A stretch of 64,000 bases of DNA from Rubricoccus sp038746605 (GCA_038746605.1 JBCDKM010000005.1:186001-250000); one strand, 5' to 3'. Counted from the stretch's first letter, positions 8,999 to 18,217 are shown. Translations and numbers: made by a program. Notes: generated by a model from the sequence alone, not told the origin.

Positions 8999-9956
8999 CC
9001 ACGGAGGTCACGCTGTCGGCGTCCGCCGCAAAGTTGGTCACGATGCGGTGGCGGAGGACGGGGATCGCGAGGCGGTCGACGTGCTCGGCGAGGGGCGTGA
9101 GGCGGCCTTCGAGGAGCGCGAGGGCCTTGGCACCGAGCACGAGGTATTGGCTCGCGCGAGGCCCGGCGCCGTACGAGAGATGCTCCGTCGCGAAATCCGG
9201 CGTGCCCTCGCGGCCGGGGCGCGTCTTGGAGACGAGTCGCACCGCGTGCTCTACGACGCTGTCGGCCACCGGCACGGCACGAACGAGCTGTTGGTAGGCC
9301 AGCAGGTCCTCTCGCGAGATAACCGTCTGGACCGCCCCAGCGGGCGTTCCCGTCGTGTTCTTGACGACCTCCACTTCGTCCTCGAAGCTGGGATAGTCCA
9401 GCCAGAGGTTGAGCATGAAGCGGTCCAACTGGGCCTCGGGGAGGGGGTAGGTGCCCTCCTGCTCGATTGGGTTCTGCGTCGCGAGCACGAAGAAAGGTTC
9501 CTCGAGGGTGAACGTCTCACCAGCGGCGGTGACGCGATGCTCCTGCATCGCCTCCAGGAGCGCGGCCTGTGTCTTGGGCGGGGTCCGGTTGACCTCGTCC
9601 GCGAGGATCACGTTGGCGAAGATGGGTCCCTTCGCGAAGCGGAAATCTCTGCGTCCGGTGGCCGGGTCCTCCTCGATGATCTCCGTGCCCGTGATGTCGC
9701 CCGGCATGAGGTCAGGTGTGAACTGGATGCGGTTGAAGTCCAGGTGGAGGGCCTGCGAGAGGGTGCGGACGAGGAGCGTCTTCGCGAGGCCCGGTACGCC
9801 GACGAGCAGCGCGTGACCACCTGCGAGAAGCGCCACCACGAGGCCTTCGACGGCTTCCTCCTGTCCCACGATGACCTTGCCGACCTCGGCGCGGAGTTGG
9901 CGGTAGGCAGCCGCCAGTGCGTTGGCGGCGTCGGGTGAGGTCGGATCGATGGGCAT
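8970..9956 (-). CDS. MoxR-family AAA+ ATPase
   Basis: A MoxR-type AAA+ chaperone ATPase of about 328 residues. It shows Walker A GVPGLAKT, the pore-loop and Walker B region with ILADEVNRTPPKTQAALLEAMQE, sensor 1 in ATQNPIEQEGTYPLPEAQLDRF, and the C-terminal lid. MoxR proteins usually work with DUF58 and VWA proteins encoded next to them. Here the only DUF58 gene lies 8 kb away, and the immediate downstream partner is an oxidoreductase, an unusual pairing. The frame extends to an ATG at 9983, but the ATG at 9956 (MPIDPTSPDA) better fits family lengths. Confidence 0.92.
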   Translation of the reverse strand: MPIDPTSPDAANALAAAYRQLRAEVGKVIVGQEEAVEGLVVALLAGGHALLVGVPGLAKTLLVRTLSQALHLDFNRIQFTPDLMPGDITGTEIIEEDPATGRRDFRFAKGPIFANVILADEVNRTPPKTQAALLEAMQEHRVTAAGETFTLEEPFFVLATQNPIEQEGTYPLPEAQLDRFMLNLWLDYPSFEDEVEVVKNTTGTPAGAVQTVISREDLLAYQQLVRAVPVADSVVEHAVRLVSKTRPGREGTPDFATEHLSYGAGPRASQYLVLGAKALALLEGRLTPLAEHVDRLAIPVLRHRIVTNFAADADSVTSVDVIKRLIER

Positions 9957-10079
9957 GGGCGGAAGCGCGAGGAGGGGCGCCAACCTACGCCGGGCGGTCG
10001 TTCGTGTGCCGCCGTGGTGCGGGGCGGTCGGTGGTTGTTGCAGGAGCCTGAATCCGTGCGGGGCCGTGCGCGGACTCTG

Positions 10080-10101
10080 CCCGCCTCGGTGCCGAGGCGG
10101 A
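10080..10101. repeat. Palindromic GC repeat, short form
   Basis: CCGCCTCGG-TG-CCGAGGCGG. It lies between two co-directional minus-strand genes (K+ channel upstream gap and the moxR start). Confidence 0.82.
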
Positions 10102-10134
10102 CGCAGTGCCTCGTCTCCTCAGGACATGCTGATC

Positions 10135-11154
10135 TTACGCGCTGCCCTCTCGTAGCTCTCCGATCCGCTCCGGGGAGCCGAGCACGATCAGCGTGTCGCC
10201 TGCCCGCATCGTGTCCCGTGCGTCTGGGTTGAAGCGCCACTCGCCCGAGGCGCCCAGGATGCCCACCACGATGGCGTTGTACCGGCTCCGAAAATCCGCA
10301 TCCGCGAGGGTCTGTCCCTCCAGGGCACTGCCCCGCGCCACGCGGATCTCTTCCAGGTCGAAGTCCATCGCGCCGACCCCGAGCACGTGCTCCATGAACC
10401 GGTCTACGCGCGGGCGGAGAATGGTCTGCGCGATGCGGTCTGCCCCGATCTCCAGCGGCGAGACGGCTTTGTCCACCCCCGCACGGAGGAGCTTGTTGTA
10501 CGCGTTCTGCTCGTTGGTCCGCGCCACGATGAACAGCCCGCCGGGTCCACCCTCGGGACGGATCTCGCGAGCCGTGAGCGTCACAAACACGTTGGCGGCG
10601 TCTTCCGGCAAGACGAGGACGAGCCCGGCCGCGCGCTCCAGACCCGCGGCGTAGAGCGCGTCCTCTTCGACCGCGTCATCGTGGACGTACAAATGGCCCG
10701 CCTCAACGATCTCTGCGATGCGCGATTCGTGGCGGTCGATCACCACGACCTCACGGCCGGATTGGCGAAGGTCTCGTGCGACCCGCTCTCCGATGCGCCC
10801 GAAGCCACACACAACGAAATGGTTCGAGAGGGCGTCGATGCGCTTTTGCATGCGTCGCGCGCGAAAGTCAGTGGAGAGGACGACGAGTTGGACCGCTCGG
10901 GTGGCGAGCGTCGCGAACGTACCGATGCCAACGGTCGCGATGCCCATCGTGAAAATGCGGCCTGCGTCGCTCAGGCGCCCCACCTCGGTGAACCCGATGG
11001 TGGTGAGCGTGATGAACGTCATGTAGAGTGCGTCCAGCGGACGCATCTCTTCGAGGACCATGTACCCACCCGTGCCGACGCCCAAGAGCGCGGTCACGAT
11101 GGCGGTGCCCAAGACAAGCTCGCGGGCCGCGCTGTTGCGGCGCAGCCAGTCCAC
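10135..11154 (-). CDS. Potassium channel with TrkA-N/RCK domain
   Basis: A 339-residue two-TM ion channel. Hydrophobic helices at about residues 12-32 and 65-95 flank the pore loop with filter LTTIGFTEVG, where the second canonical filter glycine (GYG) is Thr. A TrkA-N Rossmann domain follows (HFVVCGFGRIGERVARDL), then a TrkA-C domain (about 255-339). Known relatives gate K+ by ligand binding to the RCK domain. Translation starts at a GTG, one base after the stop of the preceding gene, so the two are almost certainly translationally coupled. Confidence 0.9.
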   Translation of the reverse strand: MDWLRRNSAARELVLGTAIVTALLGVGTGGYMVLEEMRPLDALYMTFITLTTIGFTEVGRLSDAGRIFTMGIATVGIGTFATLATRAVQLVVLSTDFRARRMQKRIDALSNHFVVCGFGRIGERVARDLRQSGREVVVIDRHESRIAEIVEAGHLYVHDDAVEEDALYAAGLERAAGLVLVLPEDAANVFVTLTAREIRPEGGPGGLFIVARTNEQNAYNKLLRAGVDKAVSPLEIGADRIAQTILRPRVDRFMEHVLGVGAMDFDLEEIRVARGSALEGQTLADADFRSRYNAIVVGILGASGEWRFNPDARDTMRAGDTLIVLGSPERIGELREGSA

Positions 11155-11155
11155 G

Positions 11156-11662
11156 CTACGCTGCGACCGCCAGCCCGAAGGTGCGGCCGTGCCATGCCTC
11201 GGCTGCGGGCCGCTCCACGCCGGAGGCGCGCAGCGTGCCGAGGTCAGTCGCCGTGAGGTCGAGGACTTGCGTCGTGCCGTCCACCTGGCCGCCGTTCGCG
11301 AGGCGCCGGAAGGCGGGGCGGGGCACGACCTGCCAGGCGTTCTCCGCGTCGCGGTAGGCGACCGAGAGCGCAGGCAGTTGGTAGAGGTTCGCTCCCGCGA
11401 GAGCAGTCTCTACCGCGTGTGTCATCGCGTCGATGCCGCAGCCGGAGACCCCGGCGTTCATCTCCTCGGTTGAGATCACCGCCGCCACGACGAGGACGCA
11501 ATCTGCGAGAACGTCCGCCTCGGCCGTGACGGGGCGACCGTGGCTGGCCCATGAAGGGAGCCAGCCGCGCACAGCTGCGAGGGCGCTGTCAGGGAGGGAG
11601 CCGTCGGTGGCGAAGAGCCACACGCGAGCGTCGGACGGGAGCGTTGGGAAAAGCGTCTGCAT
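11156..11662 (-). CDS. Conserved protein of Bacteroidota 'ABC transporter ATPase' type, function unknown
   Basis: A 168-residue cytoplasmic protein. It matches my memory of a small family widespread in Bacteroidota and Rhodothermota that databases often mislabel 'ABC transporter ATPase'. It lacks Walker motifs, so it is not an ATPase. Recognisable points are RVWLFATDGSLPD near the start, WASHGRPVTAEADVL, and the conserved VSGCGIDAMTHAVE segment around residues 90-105. Its stop is separated by one base from the GTG start of the K+ channel gene. Function is unknown. Confidence 0.78.
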   Translation of the reverse strand: MQTLFPTLPSDARVWLFATDGSLPDSALAAVRGWLPSWASHGRPVTAEADVLADCVLVVAAVISTEEMNAGVSGCGIDAMTHAVETALAGANLYQLPALSVAYRDAENAWQVVPRPAFRRLANGGQVDGTTQVLDLTATDLGTLRASGVERPAAEAWHGRTFGLAVAA

Positions 11663-11726
11663 GCGCAGAGTTTACCGCTCGCGTCGTGCCCGCTCGGCGA
11701 ACGGGGCGTGCAGACGCGATCCGGTG

Positions 11727-12368
11727 CTACGCGCTCGTTGCGAGAACAGGACTCCCAGAGTCCAGATCGGTCGCGCCGATGGCGAGCGTACCGGTCTCGT
11801 CCACGGCGAAGATGACCTGCATCCGCATGAACCCGCGCGGGCCCGGCGGAAGGTCCACGAACGTGACGCGGCCGAGACTGGTGGCTTCCGACGCGGGCGT
11901 GTCGGGTGCGCCGTGCCGGAGCCGGATGGTGAGTTCGGTCTGGAAGTCTCGTGCGTTCGTGAACGTCTTTCCGACGGCACACGGAACCGTACTGCCGGCT
12001 GCGATGACCTCAGCGAACCGGTCTCCGCCGATCTCTAACCCCACGCTGGTCTGAATCGCCCGGTCGCGGACGGGAACGCCGGAAAGCATGACCGTCTTCC
12101 GGGCATCCGACAGCGGACCGTCCCGGTCGGGAAGCGCGAGGATGGGCTTCTTCGGCTTCGACACCTTGAGGAAGTTGGTCACGTCCTCGTAGGCCGCGTT
12201 GATCGCCTTCAGTTTGTCCTCGGCGCGAAGACGGAGTTCCTCGTTGTCTGGAAAGCGGTCGGGATGCCAGACCATCGCCAACTCCCGGCGCGCCTTCTTG
12301 GCGTCGTCTAGCGTAGCCTCAGGGTCGAGGTCGAGGAGGCGGAGGGAGGCGTCGAGGCGGGGCGACAC
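11727..12368 (-). CDS. J-domain protein fused to an Hsp70 substrate-binding domain
   Basis: A 213-residue chaperone-like protein from the GTG at 12368. The N-terminal J domain (about residues 1-70) carries the HPD triad in VWHPDRFPDN (His35-Pro36-Asp37). After a short linker the protein aligns with the beta-sandwich of DnaK: VGLEIGGDRFAEVI, then STVPCAVGKTFTNARDFQTE, LGRVTF, PPGPRG and a final VDETGTLAIGATDLDSG. It has no Hsp70 ATPase domain, no Gly/Phe region and no zinc finger. It could deliver clients to DnaK using its own substrate cleft (inference). The frame is open to an ATG at 12452, but those extra 28 residues are Arg/Pro rich and look non-coding. Confidence 0.85.
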   Translation of the reverse strand: MSPRLDASLRLLDLDPEATLDDAKKARRELAMVWHPDRFPDNEELRLRAEDKLKAINAAYEDVTNFLKVSKPKKPILALPDRDGPLSDARKTVMLSGVPVRDRAIQTSVGLEIGGDRFAEVIAAGSTVPCAVGKTFTNARDFQTELTIRLRHGAPDTPASEATSLGRVTFVDLPPGPRGFMRMQVIFAVDETGTLAIGATDLDSGSPVLATSA

Positions 12369-12485
12369 AGGCGGACGTGGGAGACGCCTCGCGTCTCGGC
12401 AACGGTCGTGCCATCGGCCAAACGAGCCCGGTTCAGCCGGTCGGGGCGTCACGCACGGGTAACGGCGGAACGCCCAGGGTAGACT

Positions 12486-13685
12486 CTACGCGAGGTCGCC
12501 CTCCCCTGCTCGCATCGCCAGGGCCACCAGCATCGCGACGCCCGTCTCCATCGCGCGCTCGTCCACGGTGAACCGAGGCGTGTGGAGGCCGTGCAGGCTG
12601 TCCTCCTCTTCGGAGCCGGTCCCGAGGACGTAGAAGCAGCCGGGGATCTGCTTCGTGTACCACGCGAAGTCTTCCGAGGCGTACCACTCTGGCAGCGCGA
12701 CCGCCTCCGCCTCGGTCACGAGGCGGGCCGTCTGGGCGACCGTCTGGGCGAGTGCCGGCTCGTTCGTGAGCGACGGGTAGCCCACGTCGATGCGGACCTC
12801 GCAGGTGGCGCCGAAGGCTTGCGCGGTGTGCTCCGCCGTGCGACGGATCAGGTCGTGTGCACGGAACCGCCACTCGTCTTCCATCGAGCGGAACGTGCCC
12901 ACAATGCGGACCTCGTCTGGAATCACATTGGTCGCGCCGTTCGCCTCCACGCGGCCGAACGACAGGATGCTCGGGATGCCGGGCGGGCAGTTTCGCGAGA
13001 TGACCGCCTGGAGCGCCGTCAGGACGTGGGCCTGCGCGAGAACGGGATCTACGAGAAGCTGCGGGGCAGCGGCGTGTCCTCCTGTGCCTCGCACGACGAG
13101 GTACAACTCGTCCGCGCTCGCCATAAACGGGCCAGAGCGGATGCCCAGCGCGCCTGTCGGGAGGTGGGGCGCGACATGCTGGCCCAGGATGTATTCCGGC
13201 GCTGCGACGCCCTCCATCTCGCCGAGCACGCCCTCTTCGATCATGATCGTCGCGCCGCCGGGAGTTTTCTCCTCGCTCGGCTGGAAGATCAAGCGGACCG
13301 TTCCGGCCAACTCAGCGCGCATCGCGTGGAGGATGCGAGCAGCGCCGAGGAGCATGGCGGTGTGTGCGTCGTGCCCGCAGGCGTGCATGGCCCCGTCCAC
13401 CTCGCTCGCGAACTCGAAGGTGTTGGCCTCGCGGATGGGCAGCGCGTCAATGTCGGCGCGAAGGGCACGGACCGGGCCGGGCTTCTCGCCTCGGATGTGC
13501 GCGACGACCCCCGTCTTCGCGATCCCTGTGATCGGCTCGATCCCAATGTCTCGCAACGTCTCCGCGATCAGGGCCGCGGTCTCGTGCTCCTCGAAGGCCA
13601 ACTCGGGTCGGCGGTGGATCTGACGGCGGAGTCGAACCACTTCGGGGTGGCCGTCGGCGGCGTGGGAGCGGATGCGGTCGAGCAT
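12486..13685 (-). CDS. M20D family metallo-amidohydrolase
   Basis: A 399-residue M20D peptidase/amidohydrolase (IAA-amino-acid hydrolase/N-acyl-amino-acid amidohydrolase family). Metal ligands are visible in HACGHDAHTAMLLGAAR, in the Glu pair of QPSEEKTPGGA, in GQHVAPHLPTGALG and in a late LHTPRFTVDE segment. The ATG at 13685 (MLDRIRSHAADGHPEVV) is the typical family start; upstream in-frame sequence is Arg/Pro-rich and holds a palindromic repeat. It hydrolyses N-acyl amino acids or related amides in the cytoplasm; the substrate cannot be told from sequence. It is divergent from the acylase gene. Confidence 0.93.
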   Translation of the reverse strand: MLDRIRSHAADGHPEVVRLRRQIHRRPELAFEEHETAALIAETLRDIGIEPITGIAKTGVVAHIRGEKPGPVRALRADIDALPIREANTFEFASEVDGAMHACGHDAHTAMLLGAARILHAMRAELAGTVRLIFQPSEEKTPGGATIMIEEGVLGEMEGVAAPEYILGQHVAPHLPTGALGIRSGPFMASADELYLVVRGTGGHAAAPQLLVDPVLAQAHVLTALQAVISRNCPPGIPSILSFGRVEANGATNVIPDEVRIVGTFRSMEDEWRFRAHDLIRRTAEHTAQAFGATCEVRIDVGYPSLTNEPALAQTVAQTARLVTEAEAVALPEWYASEDFAWYTKQIPGCFYVLGTGSEEEDSLHGLHTPRFTVDERAMETGVAMLVALAMRAGEGDLA

Positions 13686-13775
13686 GGGGCGGGAGAGGGG
13701 AGGGGCCAGTGGGAGGAGGCCAGTAGGGGAACGTACCGCCCCGCCTGGAGGGGAGTCCACGCGCTCGCAGGTCCG

Positions 13776-13812
13776 TCCGCCTCGGGAGGTCCGTGGAGGA
13801 GCCGAGGCGGGC
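13776..13812. repeat. Palindromic GC repeat, long form
   Basis: The arms TCCGCCTCGG and CCGAGGCGGGC surround a loop with CCGTGGAGG. It sits in the divergent promoter region between the amidohydrolase and acylase genes. Confidence 0.82.
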
Positions 13813-13903
13813 GAACGGGACATGCCTCAGAGGTTCAGGCATCGGCGGGTTGCACCGAAAAAAGCGCTTCCGTAGTGTGGAGGTCTCTCTCTTCCCTCTT
13901 CCC

Positions 13904-16534
13904 ATGCTCCGACTCGCCGCGCTGGCGCTCTTCCTCGCCGCGCCCCTCGTCGCCCAGGCCGACGACCACACGACCACTCTCACCGCGCCGGATGGCAACA
14001 CCGTCGAGATCGTCCGCGACGAGTGGGGCGTGCCCCACATCTACGGCCCGACCGAGACCGCCGCGTTCTACGGCCAGGGGTTCGCCGTCGCGCAGGACCG
14101 CCTCTTCCAGATGGAGACCTTCTGGCGCGTCTCCACGGGTCGGATGGCCGAGATCATGGGCCCCTCGGCGGTCGCCACCGACCAGGGCATCCGCACGGTC
14201 TTCTACACGCCCGAGGAGCGGGCGACGCAGTTCGATGCGCTCCCGGCGGACGTTCGCGCGATGCTGGACGCCTACATCGCGGGGATCAACGCCTACATCG
14301 ATCTCGCGGAGAGCGAGCCGGACACGTACCTCCCGTTCGAGTACACCCAGTTCCCACTCAACACGATGCCCATCGAACGGTGGGACCGCGACAAGGCCGT
14401 CGCGACGTTGCAGTTTTTCATGCGCCGCTTCGGCGAGATCGGCGGGGATGAACTCGCGCGGCTGGCCGAACTCCAGGCGCAGGGCCCGGATTGGTTCGAG
14501 GCCAACCGGCCCATCAATGACCCCGAGGCGTACACCACGATCCAGGGCGGCGCCCTTGCCACGCGCCGTGTCCAGTCCGATCTCACGACATCCCTGACCA
14601 TCGACCCGGCTGTAGCGGAGGGCGTTCGTGCTCGTCGCGAGGCCATCGACGATGACCTGGAAGCGTGGGGCGTGCCGCTCAAGTTCGGCTCCTTCGCGGC
14701 CCTCGTCCGCCCCGAGGTCTCCGCCACGGGAGACGCGATGCTCCTCGGCGCCCCACAGATGGGCAACCCGCAGCCCGATGAGAAAGCCATCACGAGCGAG
14801 GTCGAGATCGTCGTCGCGGGAGGCATCCACATCGCGGGCATGACGGTGCCGGGCATCCCGGGCGTCATCATCGGCCGCAATGGCTCGCAGAACGACCAGC
14901 GCGCCTGGACACTCACCACCGGCACGACGGACAACACGGACACCTACGCCGAGGTCCTCGGTCCGACCGGCCAGACGTACCTCTTCAACGGCGAGCAGGT
15001 GCCCTTCCAGCCTATTCCATCGGTGATCCAGGTCCTCGGCGGCGACCCGGTCGAGTACGTCGCGCTGCGGACGGTCCACGGGCCGGTCTACGCGCAGGAC
15101 GCAGCCAACGGCCTCGCGTTCTCCTGGCGCTACACCTTCTGGAACCGAGAGCTGGAGATGGTGGAGGCGTTCTACGCCGCCTGGAACTCGACGAGCCTCG
15201 CCGACTGGCAGCAGGTCGCGAGCGAGATCCCGATGTCGTTCAACATCTTTTACGCCGACACGGACCAGAACCTCGCGTACTGGCACGTCGGGGCGTACCC
15301 GGTGCGGCCAGGGGACCCGCGTCTTCCCGCGATGGGAACGGGGGATGAGGAGTGGCTCGGCTTCGTGGACTTTGCGGACCAGCCGCAGGCGGTCAACTTT
15401 GACCAGCCGGTCCTCGTGAACTGGAACAACAAGCCCGAGGCGAGCTGGAACCAGGGCGACAACATGCCGTGGACGGACACGCGCCCCGGCGGCTACACGC
15501 GCACGTTCGACGGCGCGAGGTTCCTGTCGGACCACCTCACGGCGGCTGCCGGGACGGGCGCGGGGATCACCTTCGAGGAGGTCCAGGAGTTGAACCGCGT
15601 CGTCCGCTCGAATCCTCTCTACCCAGAGTATCCGGGCACCTTCCAGCAGGTTCTGTCCTTCGGGACGAACGAAGTCACACGAGCCGAAAGTGTCACGCCT
15701 CCGGGCCAGAGCGGCTTCATCTCCGCCTCGGGTGTGCCGTCGCCCCACTTCGCGGATCAGTGGCCGCTCTTCCTTTCCTCCATTGGGCCAGGGCCGATCC
15801 TGATGAAGGACTTCACGTACTCGGCGGACGTGGAGGCGTCGATCACGCCCGAGGCCATCGCGTTGCCCGCGGGCGTGCAGAACCGCATCGAGTTCGAAGT
15901 GCGCGCCCGCAACACGACAGCCGAGACACAAGAGGTCGTGGTGATGACGACGATCACTCTCCCAGACGGCAGGACCTTCGGGCCGCTCTTCGGCCCACGC
16001 GAGGTCACGCTCGGCGTCGGGGAGGGTATCGGCCCAGCACCGATCCGCCAGACGATCCCGCGCGGCGCGCTAGAGGGAGGCTACACGCTCTCGGTGCTCG
16101 TGATGGACGCCGCCTCGGGCGAGACGGTCGACAGCGACGCGTTCGACTTCGCGATTGGTGCTCCCACGACATCGAAGGCCGCGCCCGGGCAGGTGCTTCC
16201 GCCTGTTCCCGCGCCCGAGGGCTGGGAGTCGGTCGAGCTCGCTCCCGAGGCGGCCCCTCTCGCGACAGCCGCCGCGCTCGCGCTGGACGCTCCGTATCCG
16301 AACCCCGCCGTGGGAACGGTGACGGTGCCGTTCGAACTGGAAGCCGAGCAGCGGGTCCACCTCGCGGTCTTCGACGCGTTGGGCCGCGAGGTCGTCGTCC
16401 TTGAGGAAGGCCGCTACGAAGCGGGGCCGCATGAGGTCGCGTTGGACGCGAGCGCCCTCGCGCCCGGCGTGTATCTCCTCCGCCTCGACGCGGGCGGGGA
16501 CGTGCTCACGCGGCGGCTCGTGATCGCGCGCTGA
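13904..16534 (+). CDS. Penicillin acylase family Ntn hydrolase with T9SS sorting tail
   Basis: An 876-residue secreted amidase precursor. It has a signal peptide (MLRLAALALFLAAPLVAQA), then the alpha chain starting EIVRDEWGVPHIYGPTETAAFYGQGFAVAQDR in two consecutive motifs. The autoproteolytic site is KFG|SFAALV, giving Ser263 as the likely N-terminal nucleophile of the beta chain. The family usually reads SNAW here, so Phe in place of Asn is unusual. Downstream PGIPGVIIGRNGSQNDQRAW is conserved. The last 80 residues are a T9SS type A sorting domain (YPNPAVGTVTV ... LRLDAGGDVLTRRLVI), so it is probably exported and anchored at the cell surface. Substrate could be beta-lactams, acyl-homoserine lactones or other amides. 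Confidence 0.93.
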   Translation: MLRLAALALFLAAPLVAQADDHTTTLTAPDGNTVEIVRDEWGVPHIYGPTETAAFYGQGFAVAQDRLFQMETFWRVSTGRMAEIMGPSAVATDQGIRTVFYTPEERATQFDALPADVRAMLDAYIAGINAYIDLAESEPDTYLPFEYTQFPLNTMPIERWDRDKAVATLQFFMRRFGEIGGDELARLAELQAQGPDWFEANRPINDPEAYTTIQGGALATRRVQSDLTTSLTIDPAVAEGVRARREAIDDDLEAWGVPLKFGSFAALVRPEVSATGDAMLLGAPQMGNPQPDEKAITSEVEIVVAGGIHIAGMTVPGIPGVIIGRNGSQNDQRAWTLTTGTTDNTDTYAEVLGPTGQTYLFNGEQVPFQPIPSVIQVLGGDPVEYVALRTVHGPVYAQDAANGLAFSWRYTFWNRELEMVEAFYAAWNSTSLADWQQVASEIPMSFNIFYADTDQNLAYWHVGAYPVRPGDPRLPAMGTGDEEWLGFVDFADQPQAVNFDQPVLVNWNNKPEASWNQGDNMPWTDTRPGGYTRTFDGARFLSDHLTAAAGTGAGITFEEVQELNRVVRSNPLYPEYPGTFQQVLSFGTNEVTRAESVTPPGQSGFISASGVPSPHFADQWPLFLSSIGPGPILMKDFTYSADVEASITPEAIALPAGVQNRIEFEVRARNTTAETQEVVVMTTITLPDGRTFGPLFGPREVTLGVGEGIGPAPIRQTIPRGALEGGYTLSVLVMDAASGETVDSDAFDFAIGAPTTSKAAPGQVLPPVPAPEGWESVELAPEAAPLATAAALALDAPYPNPAVGTVTVPFELEAEQRVHLAVFDALGREVVVLEEGRYEAGPHEVALDASALAPGVYLLRLDAGGDVLTRRLVIAR

Positions 16535-16551
16535 GCCGGATCGCAGAACGC

Positions 16552-16590
16552 CCGAGGCCCCGCTGTCCGCGATGGATGGCGGGGCCTCGG
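16552..16590 (+). terminator. Stem-loop after acylase gene
   Basis: A perfect 12-base-pair stem (arm CCGAGGCCCCGC) with a 15-base loop begins 17 bases after the acylase stop. There is no U-tract, but the position fits a terminator. Confidence 0.6.
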
Positions 16591-16602
16591 CGTGTCCAGA
16601 CG

Positions 16603-16640
16603 GCCCGCCTCGGGAGGTCTGTGGGCAGACCGAGGCGGGC
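16603..16640. repeat. Palindromic GC repeat, long form
   Basis: The arms GCCCGCCTCGG and CCGAGGCGGGC have a loop containing a second small inverted repeat (GGTCTG/CAGACC). It lies between convergent genes and abuts the stop codon of the M28 peptidase gene. Confidence 0.85.
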
Positions 16641-18203
16641 CTAGTCGAAGCCGGTGCCGGAGACCTGCGGGCGTGCGTCCGTGTTGGCGGCGTGCCAGGC
16701 CGTGCCGAAGATCAACCGCGAGATCCGGGCCAGCCGCTCGTAGTCGATCTTGTCCGCGCTATCGCCGACGCCGTGGTAGTCCTCGTGCGTGCCGGTGAAG
16801 TAGAAGATGAACGGGATGCCTTGCTTGCCGAAGTTCCAGTGGTCCGAGCGGCGGTAGAACTGGTTGGGGTCGTCCGGCGAGTTGAAGCGGTCGGAGAGGA
16901 AGAGGCTGGTGCCAGAGATCTCGTTGACGGTCGCGTTCCAGTCGTGCAGGTCCTGGCTGATGAGGCCGCCGCCGATGATGTAGACGTACTCTGTCGTTTC
17001 GAAGCCGCGCTCCGGGTCGTACCGGCCGATCATGTCGATGTTGAGGTTGGCGACCGTGTTCTCCAGTGGGAATTGCGGGTCTACGTCGGCGTAGTACGCG
17101 GAGCCGAAGAGGCCCTTTTCCTCGCCGGTGACGTGCAGGAAGAGGACGGAGCGTCGCGGTCCGTTGCCGTCCTGGACGGCGTGCTGAAAAGCTTCGGCGA
17201 TCTCCAGGAGGGCGACGGTGCCGGAGCCGTCGTCGTCGGCGCCATTGTGGATCCGATCGTCGCCCTCCTCTTTCGTGCCGATATGGTCGAGGTGAGCGGA
17301 GAGGATGACGACCTCGTCCTTCAGGTCGGGATCCGAGCCCTCGATGAATGCGAGGACGTTCTCGGTCGTCACCCCACCGGTCTCGCGCTCGGTGGTGATG
17401 GAGAGTCTCGCGCCGGTGTCGCCGAGCGGCACCGCGTGGAGCGCTTCGGTGGTGGACGTTTTGGTTCCCATCAGCGTGGCAGCTACATCCAGGCCGGTGA
17501 GGAAGATCGCGCCGTCCATCGCGTCCTCGTCGGAGCCGAGGGACAGCTGGGGACGCGTCAGGTCTCCGGCCATCCGCTGGAGAAAGCTGGCGGCGGGCGT
17601 GGCAGGAAGGAGGACACCTCGTGCGCCCCTGTCTAGCAGGTCCATGGAGACGGACTGGATCGCGTTGTTGTCCGCCACGGTCGCGAGGACGTAGGCGCCG
17701 CTCACGTCCATGCCGTCTACCTCGGAGGCATCGCCGACCCACATCAAGGGGGCGGGCTCATCGTCGGACTGCACCTCACCGAAGACCGGGAACAGTTCGA
17801 CGAGTTCGCCCTCGGCCGCTGGCGCGCAGCCGCTCAGGACGGTCTCCCCGTCGCGCGTGGCGGTGTAGCTCAGGCTCACGGTTTGTGTGCGCGTGAGGGC
17901 AAACTCCTGGAGGTACGGCGCGAGGCTGTAGTTCTCCGCCGTGCCCGTACCCTTCGGTGCGATGCCCATCGCGGCGTACTGCCCGGCGAGGTATTTCGCC
18001 GCGAAGCGCTGACCGGGCTCGCCGGTATCGCGCCCCGCTAGGTAGTCGTCGGCGTAGACGTAGAGCTGACCGGCCAACTCAGACGGCGTGATCGTGGCCT
18101 GGTAGCGCTGGAGCATCGCCGGGTCCTCGATGGCATCCGGTGTTTGCGCGGATGCGCTCGCGGTGACTGCCAGCAGGGCGAGAGGAACTAGAAGCCGCTG
18201 CAT
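16641..18203 (-). CDS. Secreted M28 family zinc aminopeptidase
   Basis: A 520-residue exported peptidase with signal peptide MQRLLVPLALLAVTASASAQ. A PA-like insert domain (about residues 140-270) precedes the zinc-binding part. The M28 ligands are visible in order: SAHLDHIG, NGADDDGSG, TGEEKGLFGS, NIDMIGR and HEDYHGVGDSADKID. It should remove N-terminal amino acids from peptides outside the cytoplasm using two zinc ions. Length and layout are typical of the M28 (PA-domain) subgroup of this phylum. It is upstream of nothing obviously related; the DUF58 gene lies 60 bases behind it on the same strand. Confidence 0.93.
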   Translation of the reverse strand: MQRLLVPLALLAVTASASAQTPDAIEDPAMLQRYQATITPSELAGQLYVYADDYLAGRDTGEPGQRFAAKYLAGQYAAMGIAPKGTGTAENYSLAPYLQEFALTRTQTVSLSYTATRDGETVLSGCAPAAEGELVELFPVFGEVQSDDEPAPLMWVGDASEVDGMDVSGAYVLATVADNNAIQSVSMDLLDRGARGVLLPATPAASFLQRMAGDLTRPQLSLGSDEDAMDGAIFLTGLDVAATLMGTKTSTTEALHAVPLGDTGARLSITTERETGGVTTENVLAFIEGSDPDLKDEVVILSAHLDHIGTKEEGDDRIHNGADDDGSGTVALLEIAEAFQHAVQDGNGPRRSVLFLHVTGEEKGLFGSAYYADVDPQFPLENTVANLNIDMIGRYDPERGFETTEYVYIIGGGLISQDLHDWNATVNEISGTSLFLSDRFNSPDDPNQFYRRSDHWNFGKQGIPFIFYFTGTHEDYHGVGDSADKIDYERLARISRLIFGTAWHAANTDARPQVSGTGFD

Positions 18204-18217
18204 TGGGATCGAGTGCG

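Noticed and set aside
13835..15931. Long minus-strand frame of 698 codons
   Set aside because: It is antisense to the acylase gene and shows Arg/Val/Asp bias typical of reverse reading of GC-rich genes.
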